From the NCBI RefSeq assembly GCF_000733725.1, contig NZ_JMQM01000002.1:62001-126000 (forward strand): DNA of 64,000 nt, given 5' to 3'. A model generated the notes under the pieces. That model ran no database searches. It was given only the letters and a program-made list of their open reading frames with translations, and was not told the DNA's origin. This DNA is from Nitratireductor basaltis (GTDB lineage Bacteria > Pseudomonadota > Alphaproteobacteria > Rhizobiales > Rhizobiaceae). Below, piece after piece: positions 52,062 through 61,885 of the stretch; the first letter of the stretch is position 1, and the number at the start of each line of letters is the position of its first letter. The position numbers and the translations under genes were made by a program.

Positions 52062-53706
52062 AAAGCGCCTCCTTGAAGGGTGCAGCACCAACGCGGCGAT
52101 ACGCAGCCAGGAAGGTTTCTTCCTTGCCGGTGCGCAGGCCGAGATAGGTGTCGACCAGGGTTTCGACGGCATCGACGATCTCGTCGGGGCCGAATCCGCG
52201 ACCAATGATTTCGCCGATGGAGGTGTTTTCGTCACCCGAACCGCCCAGCGTGATCTGATAGAGTTCGGCGCCCTTCTTCTCAACACCCAGAATGCCGATA
52301 TGGCCGACATGGTGATGGCCGCAGGCATTGATACAGCCGGAGATCTTGAGTTTCAGATCGCCGATTTCTTCCTGACGCTTCTGGTCACCGAAGCGCTGCG
52401 AAATCTGCTGCGCCACGGGTATCGAGCGTGCATTTGCAAGGGCGCAATAGTCGAGGCCGGGGCAGGCGATGATGTCGGTCACCAATCCTGCATTGGCGGT
52501 CGCCAGACCGATCTCGACCAGGCGATCGAACAATGCCTTGAGATCGGCGCGCGCCACATGCGGCAGGACCAGATTCTGCTCATGACTGACGCGGATTTCA
52601 TCGTGACCGAACTCTTCGGCCAGCCCTGCGATCGCGTCCATCTGGTCCGCAGAGGCATCACCGGGCACTTCGCCGATGCCTTTCAGCGAAATCGTGACGG
52701 CGGCATAGTCCGGATTTTTGTGGGTGTGCAAATTGCGGCGAAGCCAATCGGCGAAGCCGGGATTTGAGGCCGCTTCGCGTGAAAGGATTGCCTCGCCCTC
52801 GGGACGATCCGGCAGAGCCGGTGGCGTGAAGTAGCGTTCGATCGCTGCCACATCGGCTTCGGGCAGGCTTAGCTCGCCGCCTTTCAGATGCTCGAATTCC
52901 TGCTCGATCTGGGCTTTGAGCTCTTCCACGCCGGTCTCGTGAACCAGGATCTTGATGCGCGCCTTGTACTTGTTGTCGCGGCGGCCATTGAGGTTGTACA
53001 CGCGCAGAATAGCGGTCGTGTATGACAGGAGATCTTCTTCGGGCAGGAAATCGCGCACCTTCTTGCCAACCATAGGGGTGCGGCCAAGACCACCACCGAT
53101 ATAGACGGCAAATCCGAGCTCACCTTTCTCGTTCTTCTTCAGATGCAGGCCGATATCGTGAACCTGTACGGCAGCGCGGTCACGCTCTGCACCTGTCACA
53201 GCAATCTTGAACTTGCGCGGCAGATAGGAAAATTCCGGATGGACCGTCGACCACTGACGCAGAATTTCCGCATAGGGACGCGGGTCGGCGACTTCGTCGG
53301 CGGCAGCACCGGAAAAGTGGTCGGCCGTGACATTGCGTATGCAGTTGCCCGAGGTCTGGATGGCGTGCATCTCGACCGATGCAAGAAGCTCCAGGATTTC
53401 CGGAATATCGCCGAGAGCCGGCCAGTTGAACTGGATGTTCTGGCGCGTCGTGAAATGGCCGTAGCCCTTGTCGTAATTGCGGGCGATATGGGCAAGCATG
53501 CGCAGCTGGCGCGGTGCGAGCGTGCCATAGGGGATGGCGATACGCAGCATATAGGCGTGAAGCTGCAGATAGACACCATTCATCAGGCGCAGCGGCTTGA
53601 ACTGGTCTTCGGTCAAATCACCTGCAAGGCGGCGTTCCACCTGATCCTTGAACTGGGCGACGCGCTCCTTGACGAAGGCGTGGTCGAACTCGTCGTAACG
53701 GTACAT
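52036..53706 (-). CDS. cysI: Ferredoxin-type nitrite/sulfite reductase (sulfite reductase hemoprotein)
   Basis: A 556-residue siroheme [4Fe-4S] reductase with two NirB/SiR ferredoxin-like repeats. Cluster/siroheme ligands lie in CPGLDYCALAN and CINACGHHHVG. RQNIQFNWPALGDIPEILELL and TSGNCIRNVTADHFSG are typical of the rhizobial CysI. It reduces sulfite to sulfide by six electrons; homologues can reduce nitrite, but cysG and cysH beside it favour sulfite. Its start is 22 bp after DUF2849. Confidence 0.95.
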   Translation of the reverse strand: MYRYDEFDHAFVKERVAQFKDQVERRLAGDLTEDQFKPLRLMNGVYLQLHAYMLRIAIPYGTLAPRQLRMLAHIARNYDKGYGHFTTRQNIQFNWPALGDIPEILELLASVEMHAIQTSGNCIRNVTADHFSGAAADEVADPRPYAEILRQWSTVHPEFSYLPRKFKIAVTGAERDRAAVQVHDIGLHLKKNEKGELGFAVYIGGGLGRTPMVGKKVRDFLPEEDLLSYTTAILRVYNLNGRRDNKYKARIKILVHETGVEELKAQIEQEFEHLKGGELSLPEADVAAIERYFTPPALPDRPEGEAILSREAASNPGFADWLRRNLHTHKNPDYAAVTISLKGIGEVPGDASADQMDAIAGLAEEFGHDEIRVSHEQNLVLPHVARADLKALFDRLVEIGLATANAGLVTDIIACPGLDYCALANARSIPVAQQISQRFGDQKRQEEIGDLKLKISGCINACGHHHVGHIGILGVEKKGAELYQITLGGSGDENTSIGEIIGRGFGPDEIVDAVETLVDTYLGLRTGKEETFLAAYRRVGAAPFKEALYGREAKAA

Positions 53707-53728
53707 GATATTTTCCCTGACGCTTTCT

Positions 53729-54037
53729 CTAGCCGTTTGCCGCTGCTTGCGGGCGTGCCTGCTTGCCGAAATGCAAATGTGTGGTCGGACCTTCCGCGCG
53801 GATCCGTTCACGCAGACGGATTGGGCGAATTGCCCCGTCGACCAATTCGACGTCGATGAGGTTCACATCGACCACCACATTGTTGTTGAGCGACATCAAT
53901 CCGACTGCCGACAGGCGAACCTCGTCATCCTTGTCATAAGCGACAACGGCCTTGTCGATGGTCTCGACCCAGACGTCGCCCTCGCCCAGCCAGACAGCCT
54001 CGCCATCTATCAATCGGTTTGCGGTCAAAAGCTTCAT
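53729..54037 (-). CDS. DUF2849 family protein
   Basis: A 102-residue protein of DUF2849 (TANRLIDGEAVWLGEGDVWVETIDKAVVAYDKDDEV), almost always found between cysG and cysI in alphaproteobacteria. It may be a small accessory of sulfite reductase; function is unproven. It is 12 bp after cysG, so it is in the operon. Confidence 0.92.
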   Translation of the reverse strand: MKLLTANRLIDGEAVWLGEGDVWVETIDKAVVAYDKDDEVRLSAVGLMSLNNNVVVDVNLIDVELVDGAIRPIRLRERIRAEGPTTHLHFGKQARPQAAANG

Positions 54038-54049
54038 TTCAAATCCTCG

Positions 54050-55486
54050 TCAAACCAGCGCGGGCAGCTGCGGCACACGGGCATGTGCGGAAAGCGGCTC
54101 GGAATGGTTGAAATTCGCGCCGGCGACAGCGTCGCCGATGATTGTGAGAACAGGACCGGTCATGTCGCTGCGATCAGCGAGTGCCGGCAGGTCAGCGAGG
54201 GTGCCGTGCGCAAGGCGACGGTTGCCAAGGCTGGCATTCTCCACGACAGCGACCGCAGTATCCGGTGAAAGGCCTGCATCCTGCAGGCGACCGGCGACCT
54301 CGGCTGCAGTCGTGCGGCCCATATAGACCGCGACCGTTGCACCCGCCACGGCAAGCTTAGCCCAGTCGGGAAGCGCATGGCCCTTGAGGTCATGACCGGT
54401 GGTGAAAACCATCGAGGACGCCACACCGCGCAAGGTCAGCGGAAGTTCGAAATCAGCAGCGGCGGCGAAGGCTGCGGTGATACCGGGCACGACTTCATAG
54501 GAGATGCCCGCTTCGCGCAGCGCAGCCATTTCCTCGCCAGCGCGCCCGAAGACCAGCGGATCGCCGCATTTGAGGCGAACGACGCGCTTGCCTTCCCGGC
54601 CAAGCTCCACGAGCAGGGCATTGATTTCGCCTTGGGTCTTGGAGTGGCAACCCTTGCGCTTGCCCGCATGCATGCGCTCTGCATCACGCCGACCCATGGC
54701 AACAACGGCCTCCGGTACCAGCGCGTCATGAACGATGACATCAGCTTCCATCAAGAGGCGCTGGGCACGAAGCGTCAGCAGATCCTCTGCACCAGGTCCA
54801 GCACCCACCAGCGCGATATGGCCGGCTTCGCTGCCCTTGGTGGCGAGAAGCTTCTCCGTTGCGGCAACGGCACCGGCTTCATCGCCCCTGGCCATGCTGC
54901 GTGCTGTCGCACCGTTGAAGAAGGATTTCCAGAAGCGGCGGCGTGGCGCACCGCGCGGCACCGTTTCCTCGACCCGGTCGCGATAGCTTGCAGCAAGGCT
55001 GGCAAGTGCGCCAAGGGATGGTGAAAGCATGCGATCAACGGCGGCGCGGATCATCTGCGCCAGAACCGGCCCGGCTCCTTCCGTGCCGATTGCGACCGCG
55101 ACGGGTGCGCGGTTCACGAGGGCGGGGGTGAAGAAATCGCACAGCTCCGGACGGTCAACGGCATTGGCAGGAATGTGCCGGGCGCGTGCATCAGCAACCA
55201 CCGCCTTGTCGGCCTTTTCCTCGCCCGTTGCCGCGAAGACGAGCGTCGCGCCGTCCAGCAGGTCCGGGCCATAGGCCTGATGCAAAACCAGAACGCCGTT
55301 ATCGGCAGCCCAACGCACGAGTTCCGCTTCCGGCGCAGGATCAACAACCACGACTTCGGCCGAGGACTGCGCCATCAGCCGCGCCTTTGCCAGCGCTTCG
55401 TCGCCACCGCCGATGATGACCACGCGGCGACCGTCGACGCGCATGAAGACGGGAAATGCGTTCAGTTTTGCCGTGTTGCCAGACAT
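54050..55486 (-). CDS. cysG: Siroheme synthase (trifunctional)
   Basis: A 478-residue fusion. The N-terminal precorrin-2 dehydrogenase/sirohydrochlorin ferrochelatase domain (FPVFMRVDGRRVVIIGGGDEALAKARLM, 1-~155) is followed by the dimerisation segment and the SAM-dependent uroporphyrinogen III methyltransferase domain (~215-460: VGAGPGAEDLLTLRAQRLL, RLKCGDPLVFGRAGEE). It makes the siroheme cofactor needed by CysI. AGGAGG eight bases before ATG 55486 fixes the start. It is first in the operon cysG-DUF2849-cysI-cysH-DUF934. Confidence 0.96.
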   Translation of the reverse strand: MSGNTAKLNAFPVFMRVDGRRVVIIGGGDEALAKARLMAQSSAEVVVVDPAPEAELVRWAADNGVLVLHQAYGPDLLDGATLVFAATGEEKADKAVVADARARHIPANAVDRPELCDFFTPALVNRAPVAVAIGTEGAGPVLAQMIRAAVDRMLSPSLGALASLAASYRDRVEETVPRGAPRRRFWKSFFNGATARSMARGDEAGAVAATEKLLATKGSEAGHIALVGAGPGAEDLLTLRAQRLLMEADVIVHDALVPEAVVAMGRRDAERMHAGKRKGCHSKTQGEINALLVELGREGKRVVRLKCGDPLVFGRAGEEMAALREAGISYEVVPGITAAFAAAADFELPLTLRGVASSMVFTTGHDLKGHALPDWAKLAVAGATVAVYMGRTTAAEVAGRLQDAGLSPDTAVAVVENASLGNRRLAHGTLADLPALADRSDMTGPVLTIIGDAVAGANFNHSEPLSAHARVPQLPALV

Positions 55487-55707
55487 CTGCCGGGCCTCCT
55501 GAAAATTGAGCCCGAATTCTGGCCGTTCGGTTGCCATTTCAGAAGAAACCCACTCGCGCGCACACTCATGCTGGGCAATCGCTTTTGCGCCTTCTGCCAA
55601 GCGGACGCAAAATTCGTCCCCGTTCCCCCGCAAAGTCCCGCTTTAAGTGGAACAGCGCATTCTGCCGGACGTTGGTTTTTCGAAGCTATCTAGAAGTGGA
55701 GTTCGAC

Positions 55708-56157
55708 ATGTCCGATTTCCGGCTGAAACACGACACATGGGTCCTCGTGGCCGATGGTGAGAAAGCACTCTTCCTGCGCAACCAAGGTGACGCGGAGTAT
55801 CCGAATCTGGAAGTCGTTCGTGAAATGCACGACGACAATCCGCCTACCCGCGAGCAGGGCACGGACCAGCCCGGTCGTTACTATGATGGCGGCAACACCC
55901 ACAAGAGCGGCTTTCAGGAGACGGACTGGCACCGCATCGAGAAGGAGCGGTTTGCCGACGAAGTGGCCGAGCGCCTATACAAGATGGCCCATGCAGGGAA
56001 ATTCGAACAAATCGTACTGGTGGCACCGCCGATGATCCTGGGAGAGCTGCGCAAGGAGCTTCACAAGGAAGTGGAAGCCAAGGTTGCCGGTGAAGTAGCC
56101 AAGACGCTTACCAACCACACCCTTCCCGACATCGAGAAGTTGCTTACAGAGCACTAG
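55708..56157 (+). CDS. Host-attachment family protein (AtsE-like)
   Basis: A 149-residue protein of the Host_attach family (WVLVADGEKALFLRN near the start; FADEVAERLYKMAHAGKFEQIVLVAPPMILGELRKELHKEV towards the end), named after an Agrobacterium attachment gene. Biochemical function is unknown; the fold resembles a peptide-release-factor-like nuclease core. GGAG before ATG 55708 fixes the start. It is divergent from cysG and followed by a terminator. Confidence 0.88.
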   Translation: MSDFRLKHDTWVLVADGEKALFLRNQGDAEYPNLEVVREMHDDNPPTREQGTDQPGRYYDGGNTHKSGFQETDWHRIEKERFADEVAERLYKMAHAGKFEQIVLVAPPMILGELRKELHKEVEAKVAGEVAKTLTNHTLPDIEKLLTEH

Positions 56158-56164
56158 GAACGAA

Positions 56165-56190
56165 AAGGCCGGCAGTCATGCCGGCCTTAT
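56165..56190. terminator. Intrinsic terminator between host-attachment gene and SDR gene
   Basis: A 10-bp perfect stem AAGGCCGGCA / TGCCGGCCTT with loop GTCA. On the minus strand it runs into CCTTTTCG, on the plus into CCTTATTC, so it can serve both convergent genes. Confidence 0.8.
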
Positions 56191-56193
56191 TCG

Positions 56194-56949
56194 TCAAACG
56201 TGCTGACCGCCATTTATGTGAATCTCGGCGCCGTTCACATAGGACGCCTGTTCGGAACAAAGATAGAAGATCGTTTCGGCGACCTCCAATGGCTGCCCGA
56301 GGCGGCGCAGCGGGATCTGTTCTACGATCTTTTCGGTGCCGGGCGAGAGGATGGATGTTTCGATCTCGCCGGGCGCAATCGCGTTCACACGGATGCCATG
56401 AGGCCCGAAATCCGCAGCCATCTCACGGGTCAGCGCCACAAGCGCGGCCTTGGAGGTCGCATAGGCGGTTCCCGCGAAGGGGTGCACGCGACTTCCGGCA
56501 ATCGACGTCACATTGACCACCGAGCCCTTAGCGGTGGAAAGCTCCTTGAAGAGCCCTCGGGCCAGCATGATCGGGGCGAAGAAATTCACCTGAAACACAT
56601 CGCGCCAGACATGCGTCGGTGTTTCAATGGAGTTCATCCGCTTGCCGCCCTCGTGCTTGGGCGAGATGGCGGCATTGTTGACGAGGGCGTCCAGACGACC
56701 GCCATTGGCAGCAAGGCGGTGGCGAATTTCCGCTATGGCTGTCCCCACGCCTTCCTGGTCGGAAAGATCCAGCTGGATATGGTCTTCAGGCCCTGCCGGC
56801 CAGGGGCAATCATCGGCGAATGCCTGGCGCGAGCAGGTAATGACGCGCCAACCCTCGCGCGAGAACTTCTTGACCGCTGCATGGCCGATTCCCCGGCTGG
56901 CTCCGGTCAGCACCAAGGTCTTGCGCTCGTCGACTTCGCTCACGGCCAT
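56194..56949 (-). CDS. SDR-family oxidoreductase
   Basis: A 251-residue classical short-chain dehydrogenase: TGASRGIG (~15-22), NNAA, catalytic Ser (NVTSIAG), Tyr and Lys in YATSK, and the NGAEIHINGG ending. Substrate unknown. It resembles 3-ketoacyl-ACP reductase-like SDRs, but nothing nearby points to a pathway. It lies 54 bp downstream of nothing but the divergent-promoter end of the PBP gene; in fact the PBP stop (57004) is just upstream on the same strand, so they may be co-transcribed. Confidence 0.88.
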   Translation of the reverse strand: MAVSEVDERKTLVLTGASRGIGHAAVKKFSREGWRVITCSRQAFADDCPWPAGPEDHIQLDLSDQEGVGTAIAEIRHRLAANGGRLDALVNNAAISPKHEGGKRMNSIETPTHVWRDVFQVNFFAPIMLARGLFKELSTAKGSVVNVTSIAGSRVHPFAGTAYATSKAALVALTREMAADFGPHGIRVNAIAPGEIETSILSPGTEKIVEQIPLRRLGQPLEVAETIFYLCSEQASYVNGAEIHINGGQHV

Positions 56950-57003
56950 TCCTCCAAAACATTTCCGCCTATGTAGAGGCTCGCGCTCATAATTGCGAGA
57001 GGA

Positions 57004-59139
57004 TCAATTGCCCAGGAGGATGTCCAGGAGTGATTTCTTCCCGCTGCTCTCGCCCACGCCAGCTGGAGGGACCGGAGCGGACCCGGATGATGGCACAATC
57101 GGCGGAGCCGCACCGTCGCCGACGGCGATCTGTGGCTGAGGCGTGCGGGAATTCGGATCCCATTCTCCCGGCAGTGGAAAGACCGGAATGCCCTGATGCG
57201 CCTTCTCCATGAATGCGCGCCAGGCCTCGACCGGAAGCGAACTGCCGGAAGCCTTGGTCGGCGCATTGCTGTCATTGCCGAACCAGACACCGGTCACGAG
57301 ATTTGCGGTGTAACCAACAAACCAGGCATCGCGCGATTCCTGAGTGGTACCGGTCTTGCCGGCGGCCGGCCAGCCGAAATCGGCTTTGCGTGCAGAGCCA
57401 TATTTCACGGTGTCGGCCATCATGTGATTCATCATCCCCACCACTTCATCACTGGCAACGCGCGGAAGCGATTTGAGCTGACGGTCGAATAGGACGTCCC
57501 CGGCTTCCGTCGTCACACGCTGGATGAAATGAACCTCGGGCCGGTAACCGCCATTGGCGAAGAGCACATAGGCTGCGGTCAGCTCCAGCGGCGTCACTTC
57601 GGAGGTGCCCAGCGCGATCGATGCGTTCGCGTTCAGATCGGACTCGATCCCCAGTCGATGCGCCACCTCCACAACGGCCTTGGGCCCGACCTCCATGGCA
57701 AGCTGTGCGGCAACCGAGTTAAGCGAGCGCGCCAACGCTTCCGAAATGGTGATGGGGCCGTAGTATTTGTCCTTGTAGTTCTTCGGCTGCCACTTGCCGA
57801 AGCGGACGGGGGCGTCGTTGCGGACGCTGAAGGGCGTCAGACCATTCTCGACCGCAGCCATGTAGACGAAAGGCTTGAAGGCGGAACCGGGCTGGCGCTT
57901 TGCCTCCGAGGCGCGGTCGAACTGGCTGTTGGCATAATCGTAGCCGCCCACCAAAGCCCGCACCGCTCCGGAGGCATCTATCGAGACCAGCGCGCCCTGG
58001 CTGACCGCATGGGCCTCGCCCTGCTCGCGGATCAGGTTGCGGATGGAGTCTTCAGCGAATTTCTGAAGCGTGAGATCCACCGTCGTTTCCACCACCACAT
58101 CGTCTTTCACCTCCCCGATGATGGCAGGAAGCTCCTCCATCACCTTGTCGGCGACATAGTGCTCCGAACCGGTCCAATAAGCCGCCGCGCGTGTTGCAGG
58201 TGCACTCATGGCCGCGGCGAGCTCGCTGTCGCCGATCATGCCCTGGTCACGCATCGCGCCAAGGACCACCTGGGCGCGCGCCTCGGCGGCTTGCGGATCG
58301 CGCGCCGGCGACAGACGTGAGGGTGCCTTGAGGAGACCGGCCAGCAGGGCTGCTTCGGACAGCGTTACCTGGCTGGCCGACTTGTTGAAGTAGCGGCGGG
58401 AGGCAGCTTCGACGCCATATGCACCGGAGCCGAAATAGACGCGGTTCAGATACATTTCGAGTATCTGTGCCTTGGTGTGCTTTTGCTCCAGCCAGATTGC
58501 CAGAAGCACTTCCTGCACCTTTCGCTCGATCGTGCGGTCTGGCTTGAGGAATAGGTTCTTGGCAAGTTGCTGTGTCAGCGTGGAGCCGCCCTGGGAAATG
58601 CGGCCCGCCATGACGTTTTCGGCCATGGCACGAGCAAGACCGATCGGATCCACGCCGAAATGGGAGTAGAACCGCCTGTCCTCGATGGCGATGACGGCCT
58701 GCGGAATATGCGGCGACATCTCGTGCAGACCGACTGCCTCGCCGCCTGTCATGCCGCGATTGGCGATGAGGTCGCCGCTGTTTGACAGTATCTTCACATT
58801 GGGCGGTCGGTCGGGGATGGACCAGGTGGTGGCAGCAGGCATGCGGGCACCGTACCAGGCAACCACGCCGGCACCTGCAATGCCGCCCCAGAGTGCCAGC
58901 ACGAGGCCCCAATAGACGGCACCGCGTATCAAGCCGAGAAAGGAAAAGCCGCGCGACTTCCTGCGCGCAGGACGGCCGGCCTTTTTGCGCTTCTGAGCCG
59001 GTTTTGCTGCCTTTGCCTTCCGTTTGCGGCTGGGCACCACGCGGTCGCTTTCGCTCGCGCGCAGCGTGTCGCCCCGGCTCTCGCCCGGGGTGGCATCAAA
59101 TACCGGTTCGATGCGTCTCCTGCGCGTTGCCTTTGCCAT
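57004..59139 (-). CDS. Class A penicillin-binding protein (PBP1a-like transglycosylase/transpeptidase)
   Basis: A 711-residue bifunctional peptidoglycan synthase: a highly basic cytoplasmic tail (Lys/Arg-rich ~30-62), one membrane helix (~74-96), a GT51 transglycosylase (catalytic Glu153 in EDRRFYSHFG; GGSTLTQQLAKNLFL) and a transpeptidase with Ser419-x-x-Lys (GSAFK), SxN at 472-474 and KTG at 595-597. The C-terminus is a Pro/Ser-rich tail. GGGAG before ATG 59139 fixes the start. It polymerises and crosslinks glycan strands in the periplasm. Confidence 0.95.
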   Translation of the reverse strand: MAKATRRRRIEPVFDATPGESRGDTLRASESDRVVPSRKRKAKAAKPAQKRKKAGRPARRKSRGFSFLGLIRGAVYWGLVLALWGGIAGAGVVAWYGARMPAATTWSIPDRPPNVKILSNSGDLIANRGMTGGEAVGLHEMSPHIPQAVIAIEDRRFYSHFGVDPIGLARAMAENVMAGRISQGGSTLTQQLAKNLFLKPDRTIERKVQEVLLAIWLEQKHTKAQILEMYLNRVYFGSGAYGVEAASRRYFNKSASQVTLSEAALLAGLLKAPSRLSPARDPQAAEARAQVVLGAMRDQGMIGDSELAAAMSAPATRAAAYWTGSEHYVADKVMEELPAIIGEVKDDVVVETTVDLTLQKFAEDSIRNLIREQGEAHAVSQGALVSIDASGAVRALVGGYDYANSQFDRASEAKRQPGSAFKPFVYMAAVENGLTPFSVRNDAPVRFGKWQPKNYKDKYYGPITISEALARSLNSVAAQLAMEVGPKAVVEVAHRLGIESDLNANASIALGTSEVTPLELTAAYVLFANGGYRPEVHFIQRVTTEAGDVLFDRQLKSLPRVASDEVVGMMNHMMADTVKYGSARKADFGWPAAGKTGTTQESRDAWFVGYTANLVTGVWFGNDSNAPTKASGSSLPVEAWRAFMEKAHQGIPVFPLPGEWDPNSRTPQPQIAVGDGAAPPIVPSSGSAPVPPAGVGESSGKKSLLDILLGN

Positions 59140-59281
59140 AAGCTCCCGTCCCGCAATCCCGTCCCGCATTCCAGGTTCCTGGAAGTCGAACGGGAACAAT
59201 TTGCCTGAAAATAGGCCTGCGGGCTTAAGGGGCTCTTAAGACATAATTATGAGCGGCAACAGGCTGCGGATAATGCAGGCA

Positions 59282-59899
59282 TCAGCTATGGGCGAAGATG
59301 TCCTGTTCGTCCCAGCCCATGAGATCGATCCTGGAGCGAGTGGGGAGAAAGCGGAAGCAGGCTGCGGCTTCTTCCGTCCGCTCTTCGCGCGCAAGCCGGA
59401 ACTTCAGCGCGTCACGAAGGCCGTGAAGATAGAGCACATCGGATGCAGCATATTCGAGCTGCTCGGGAGTGAGCTTCTCGGCTGCCCAATCGGAGGACTG
59501 CTGCTGCTTGGAGATACTGACGCCCAGAAGCTCGTTGCAGATGTCCTTCAGCCCGTGCCGGTCGGTATAGGTGCGGGTGAGCTTGGAAGCGATCTTGGTG
59601 CAGAATACCGGCTCGGGCATGACGCCGAAGGTATGGTAAAGCACCGCGAGATCGAAGCGGGCGAAGTGGAAGAGCTTGGTGATATTCTGGTCACCCAAAA
59701 GCTTCTGCAGGTTCGGCGCCTCGCGCTGACCCTTGTCGATCTGCACAATATCCGCGGTTCCGTCGCCAGGTGACAATTGCACAACGCAGAGCCGGTCGCG
59801 AAGAGGGTTGAGTCCCAGCGTTTCGGTGTCGATGGCCACCGCCTCGACATCGTAGCTGGAAAGGTCTGGCAGATCGTTGCGGTGGAAGCGGATTGTCAT
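59282..59899 (-). CDS. rnd: Ribonuclease D
   Basis: A 205-residue DEDD-type 3'-5' exonuclease: DTETLGL (Exo I), FHFARFDLAVLYHTFG (Exo II) and YAASDVLYLHGL (Exo III). It lacks the HRDC domains of E. coli RNase D (375 aa), as is usual for this short alphaproteobacterial form. It trims tRNA and other RNA 3' ends. Its start overlaps the GNAT gene stop (ATGA), so it is last in M20-GNAT-rnd. Confidence 0.93.
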   Translation of the reverse strand: MTIRFHRNDLPDLSSYDVEAVAIDTETLGLNPLRDRLCVVQLSPGDGTADIVQIDKGQREAPNLQKLLGDQNITKLFHFARFDLAVLYHTFGVMPEPVFCTKIASKLTRTYTDRHGLKDICNELLGVSISKQQQSSDWAAEKLTPEQLEYAASDVLYLHGLRDALKFRLAREERTEEAAACFRFLPTRSRIDLMGWDEQDIFAHS

Positions 59900-60414
59900 G
59901 CTCGATTGTCTCTGTTTCGTCTGAAGCTGCGGGGGCCGAGCCATTTCATCATGATGATCGCGTCGGCACCGTCGTCGTAATTTCCCTTGCGGGACCCGGT
60001 TTGGCGGAAGCCCATGCCCGTGTAAAGGGCCTGAGCCCGCTCATTGTCGGGACGTACGAACAAACGGATCACCGGGCGGCGGGCCTGACTGCATGCTGCC
60101 TGCAACAGGATGCGGCCGATCCCCTGCCCCTGCGCTGCCGGTCCAACGCCGATTAAGTCCACACCCGTCCAGGGACGCAGGCCCCGGTCGCGCAACAGGC
60201 AGAACCCAACCGTTTCGCCGTCTTGACGTGCAACCAGGACCGTGGCGGCCTCGCTCGCGATGGCTTCTGAGAAATTGCCTTCGGTCAGCGAATTCGGGTC
60301 ACCGGGGAACAGCAGATCCTGCATCGCAAGAACCGCATTTGCGTCGTTGATGCCAGCAAGGGAGACCTCGATGCCTCCCTCGCTGAAAATTGTCGTTCGA
60401 CCGTCAGACGCCAT
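59896..60414 (-). CDS. GNAT-family N-acetyltransferase
   Basis: A 172-residue acetyltransferase with the acetyl-CoA-binding motif A LIGVGPAAQGQGIGRILLQAA and motif B NERAQALYTGMGFRQTG. Substrate unknown. ATG 60414 overlaps the dipeptidase 3' end by 11 bp; an in-frame ATG at 60429 is possible. It overlaps rnd by 4 bp. Confidence 0.85.
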   Translation of the reverse strand: MASDGRTTIFSEGGIEVSLAGINDANAVLAMQDLLFPGDPNSLTEGNFSEAIASEAATVLVARQDGETVGFCLLRDRGLRPWTGVDLIGVGPAAQGQGIGRILLQAACSQARRPVIRLFVRPDNERAQALYTGMGFRQTGSRKGNYDDGADAIIMMKWLGPRSFRRNRDNRA

Positions 60415-61792
60415 TCTTTGCCAACGCATCCAGAATGCGTGCCCATGAACGCTGCCCCTTATGGAAAGAGGAAAGCTCGTATTTCTCGTTTGGAGAATGA
60501 ATGCGGTCATCCGAGAGGCCAAAGCCGACCAGCAGCGAATCCATGCCGAGCAGCCTCTGGAAATCGCCGACGATCGGAATGGATCCGCCCATGGCGATGG
60601 TCACGGCTTGCGTGTTCCACTCCTCGCTCAAGGCCGTCTGGGCGGTAGTCACCAGCGGTGACGTGTATGAGAGCTGGATCGCAGGTGATCCGCCATGGGG
60701 ATGAAATTCGACCGAGCAATCGGAAGGGATACGCTCTTCGACGAATTTGCGGAAGCTTGCACGGATTTGGTCGGGGTCCTGGCTGTGCACGAGGCGGAAG
60801 GAGACCTTTGCATAGGCTTCCGCCGGGATAACGGTCTTGAAGCCTTCGCCCGTATAGCCGCCTTCGATGCCGTTGAACTCGGCCGTCGGACGGGCCCAGA
60901 CCAGCTCAAGTGCGGTACGACCCTTTTCACCGGAAAGCTCCGAAAGACCGATGGGCCCGAGCATTTCGCTTGCGCCCTGGCCGAGAGCCTTCCAGCTCTC
61001 AAGCACGTCGTCGGGCGTTTCTTCGACGCCGTCGTAGAAGCCTGGTATGGTGACACGGCCATCCTCGTCATGGATGTCCGCCAATATCTTGGACAGTATG
61101 CGGATCGGGTTTGCGGCAGCACCGCCGAAGAAGCCTGAATGAAGATCGCGATCAGCGGCCTTGACCGTGATTTCCTCGCCCACCAGTCCGCGCAAACCGA
61201 CACATATGGCCGGTGTCTCACGGTCCCACATGGCCGTGTCACAGACCAGCGCGAAATCGGCTTTCAGCTCTTCGGCATGAGCCTGCAGAAACGGCTTGAG
61301 GGACGGTGAGCCGGATTCTTCCTCTCCCTCAAAAAGGATCGAGATCTTGCAGGGGAGCTTCCCATGCACCGCCTTGTAGGCACGGCAGGCCTCGACGAAG
61401 GTCATGAGCTGGCCCTTGTCATCGGAGGAACCGCGACCGGTGATGATCTTGCGCCCCGGCTCCACCTCCTTCAAAGCCGGCTCGAAAGGGTCATCCTCCC
61501 AAAGATCGAGCGGATCCACCGGCTGGACGTCATAGTGACCATAGAAGAGAACATGTGGCCCTTCACCGTCATGATGCGCCACGACCATGGGGTGCCCGGG
61601 CGTCTCGCGCAGACTCGCGTCGAAACCTATCGATTTCAGATCCTCGACCAGCCAGTTGCCTGCCTTGCGACATTCGTCGGCAAAGGCCGGATCGGTAGAG
61701 ATGGAGCGAATGGAGAGGAGCGCAAAGAGCCGTTCAAGGCTGGCGTCCAGATTCTGGTCCAGGGTCGAGAGTACGGCGGAGATATCAGACAT
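60404..61792 (-). CDS. M20-family metallopeptidase (dipeptidase)
   Basis: A 462-residue zinc peptidase of the carnosinase/CNDP2-like M20 group. Metal ligands are visible: His in FYGHYDVQP, Asp in GRGSSDDKGQ, Glu pair in FEGEEESGSPSL, Asp in CDTAMWD and the late His in RIHSPNEKYEL. The lid dimerisation domain (~210-330) is intact. It probably hydrolyses dipeptides in the cytosol. It is first in an operon with GNAT and rnd. Confidence 0.93.
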   Translation of the reverse strand: MSDISAVLSTLDQNLDASLERLFALLSIRSISTDPAFADECRKAGNWLVEDLKSIGFDASLRETPGHPMVVAHHDGEGPHVLFYGHYDVQPVDPLDLWEDDPFEPALKEVEPGRKIITGRGSSDDKGQLMTFVEACRAYKAVHGKLPCKISILFEGEEESGSPSLKPFLQAHAEELKADFALVCDTAMWDRETPAICVGLRGLVGEEITVKAADRDLHSGFFGGAAANPIRILSKILADIHDEDGRVTIPGFYDGVEETPDDVLESWKALGQGASEMLGPIGLSELSGEKGRTALELVWARPTAEFNGIEGGYTGEGFKTVIPAEAYAKVSFRLVHSQDPDQIRASFRKFVEERIPSDCSVEFHPHGGSPAIQLSYTSPLVTTAQTALSEEWNTQAVTIAMGGSIPIVGDFQRLLGMDSLLVGFGLSDDRIHSPNEKYELSSFHKGQRSWARILDALAKNGV

Positions 61793-61841
61793 GGGAGCCT
61801 CACGAGAAAGGATCGATGCAGGCCTTGCCTGCCAAAACTGA

Positions 61842-61865
61842 AAAAGGGCCGCAAGCGGCCCTTTT
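61842..61865 (-). terminator. Intrinsic terminator of the BMP-family gene
   Basis: An inverted repeat AAAAGGGCCGC / GCGGCCCTTTT with a 2-nt centre; on the minus strand it is followed by TTTTTCAGTTTT. It lies 20 bp after the BMP gene stop and ends that transcript before the M20 gene. Confidence 0.85.
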
Positions 61866-61885
61866 CCGAAAGGTTCAGATGAAGC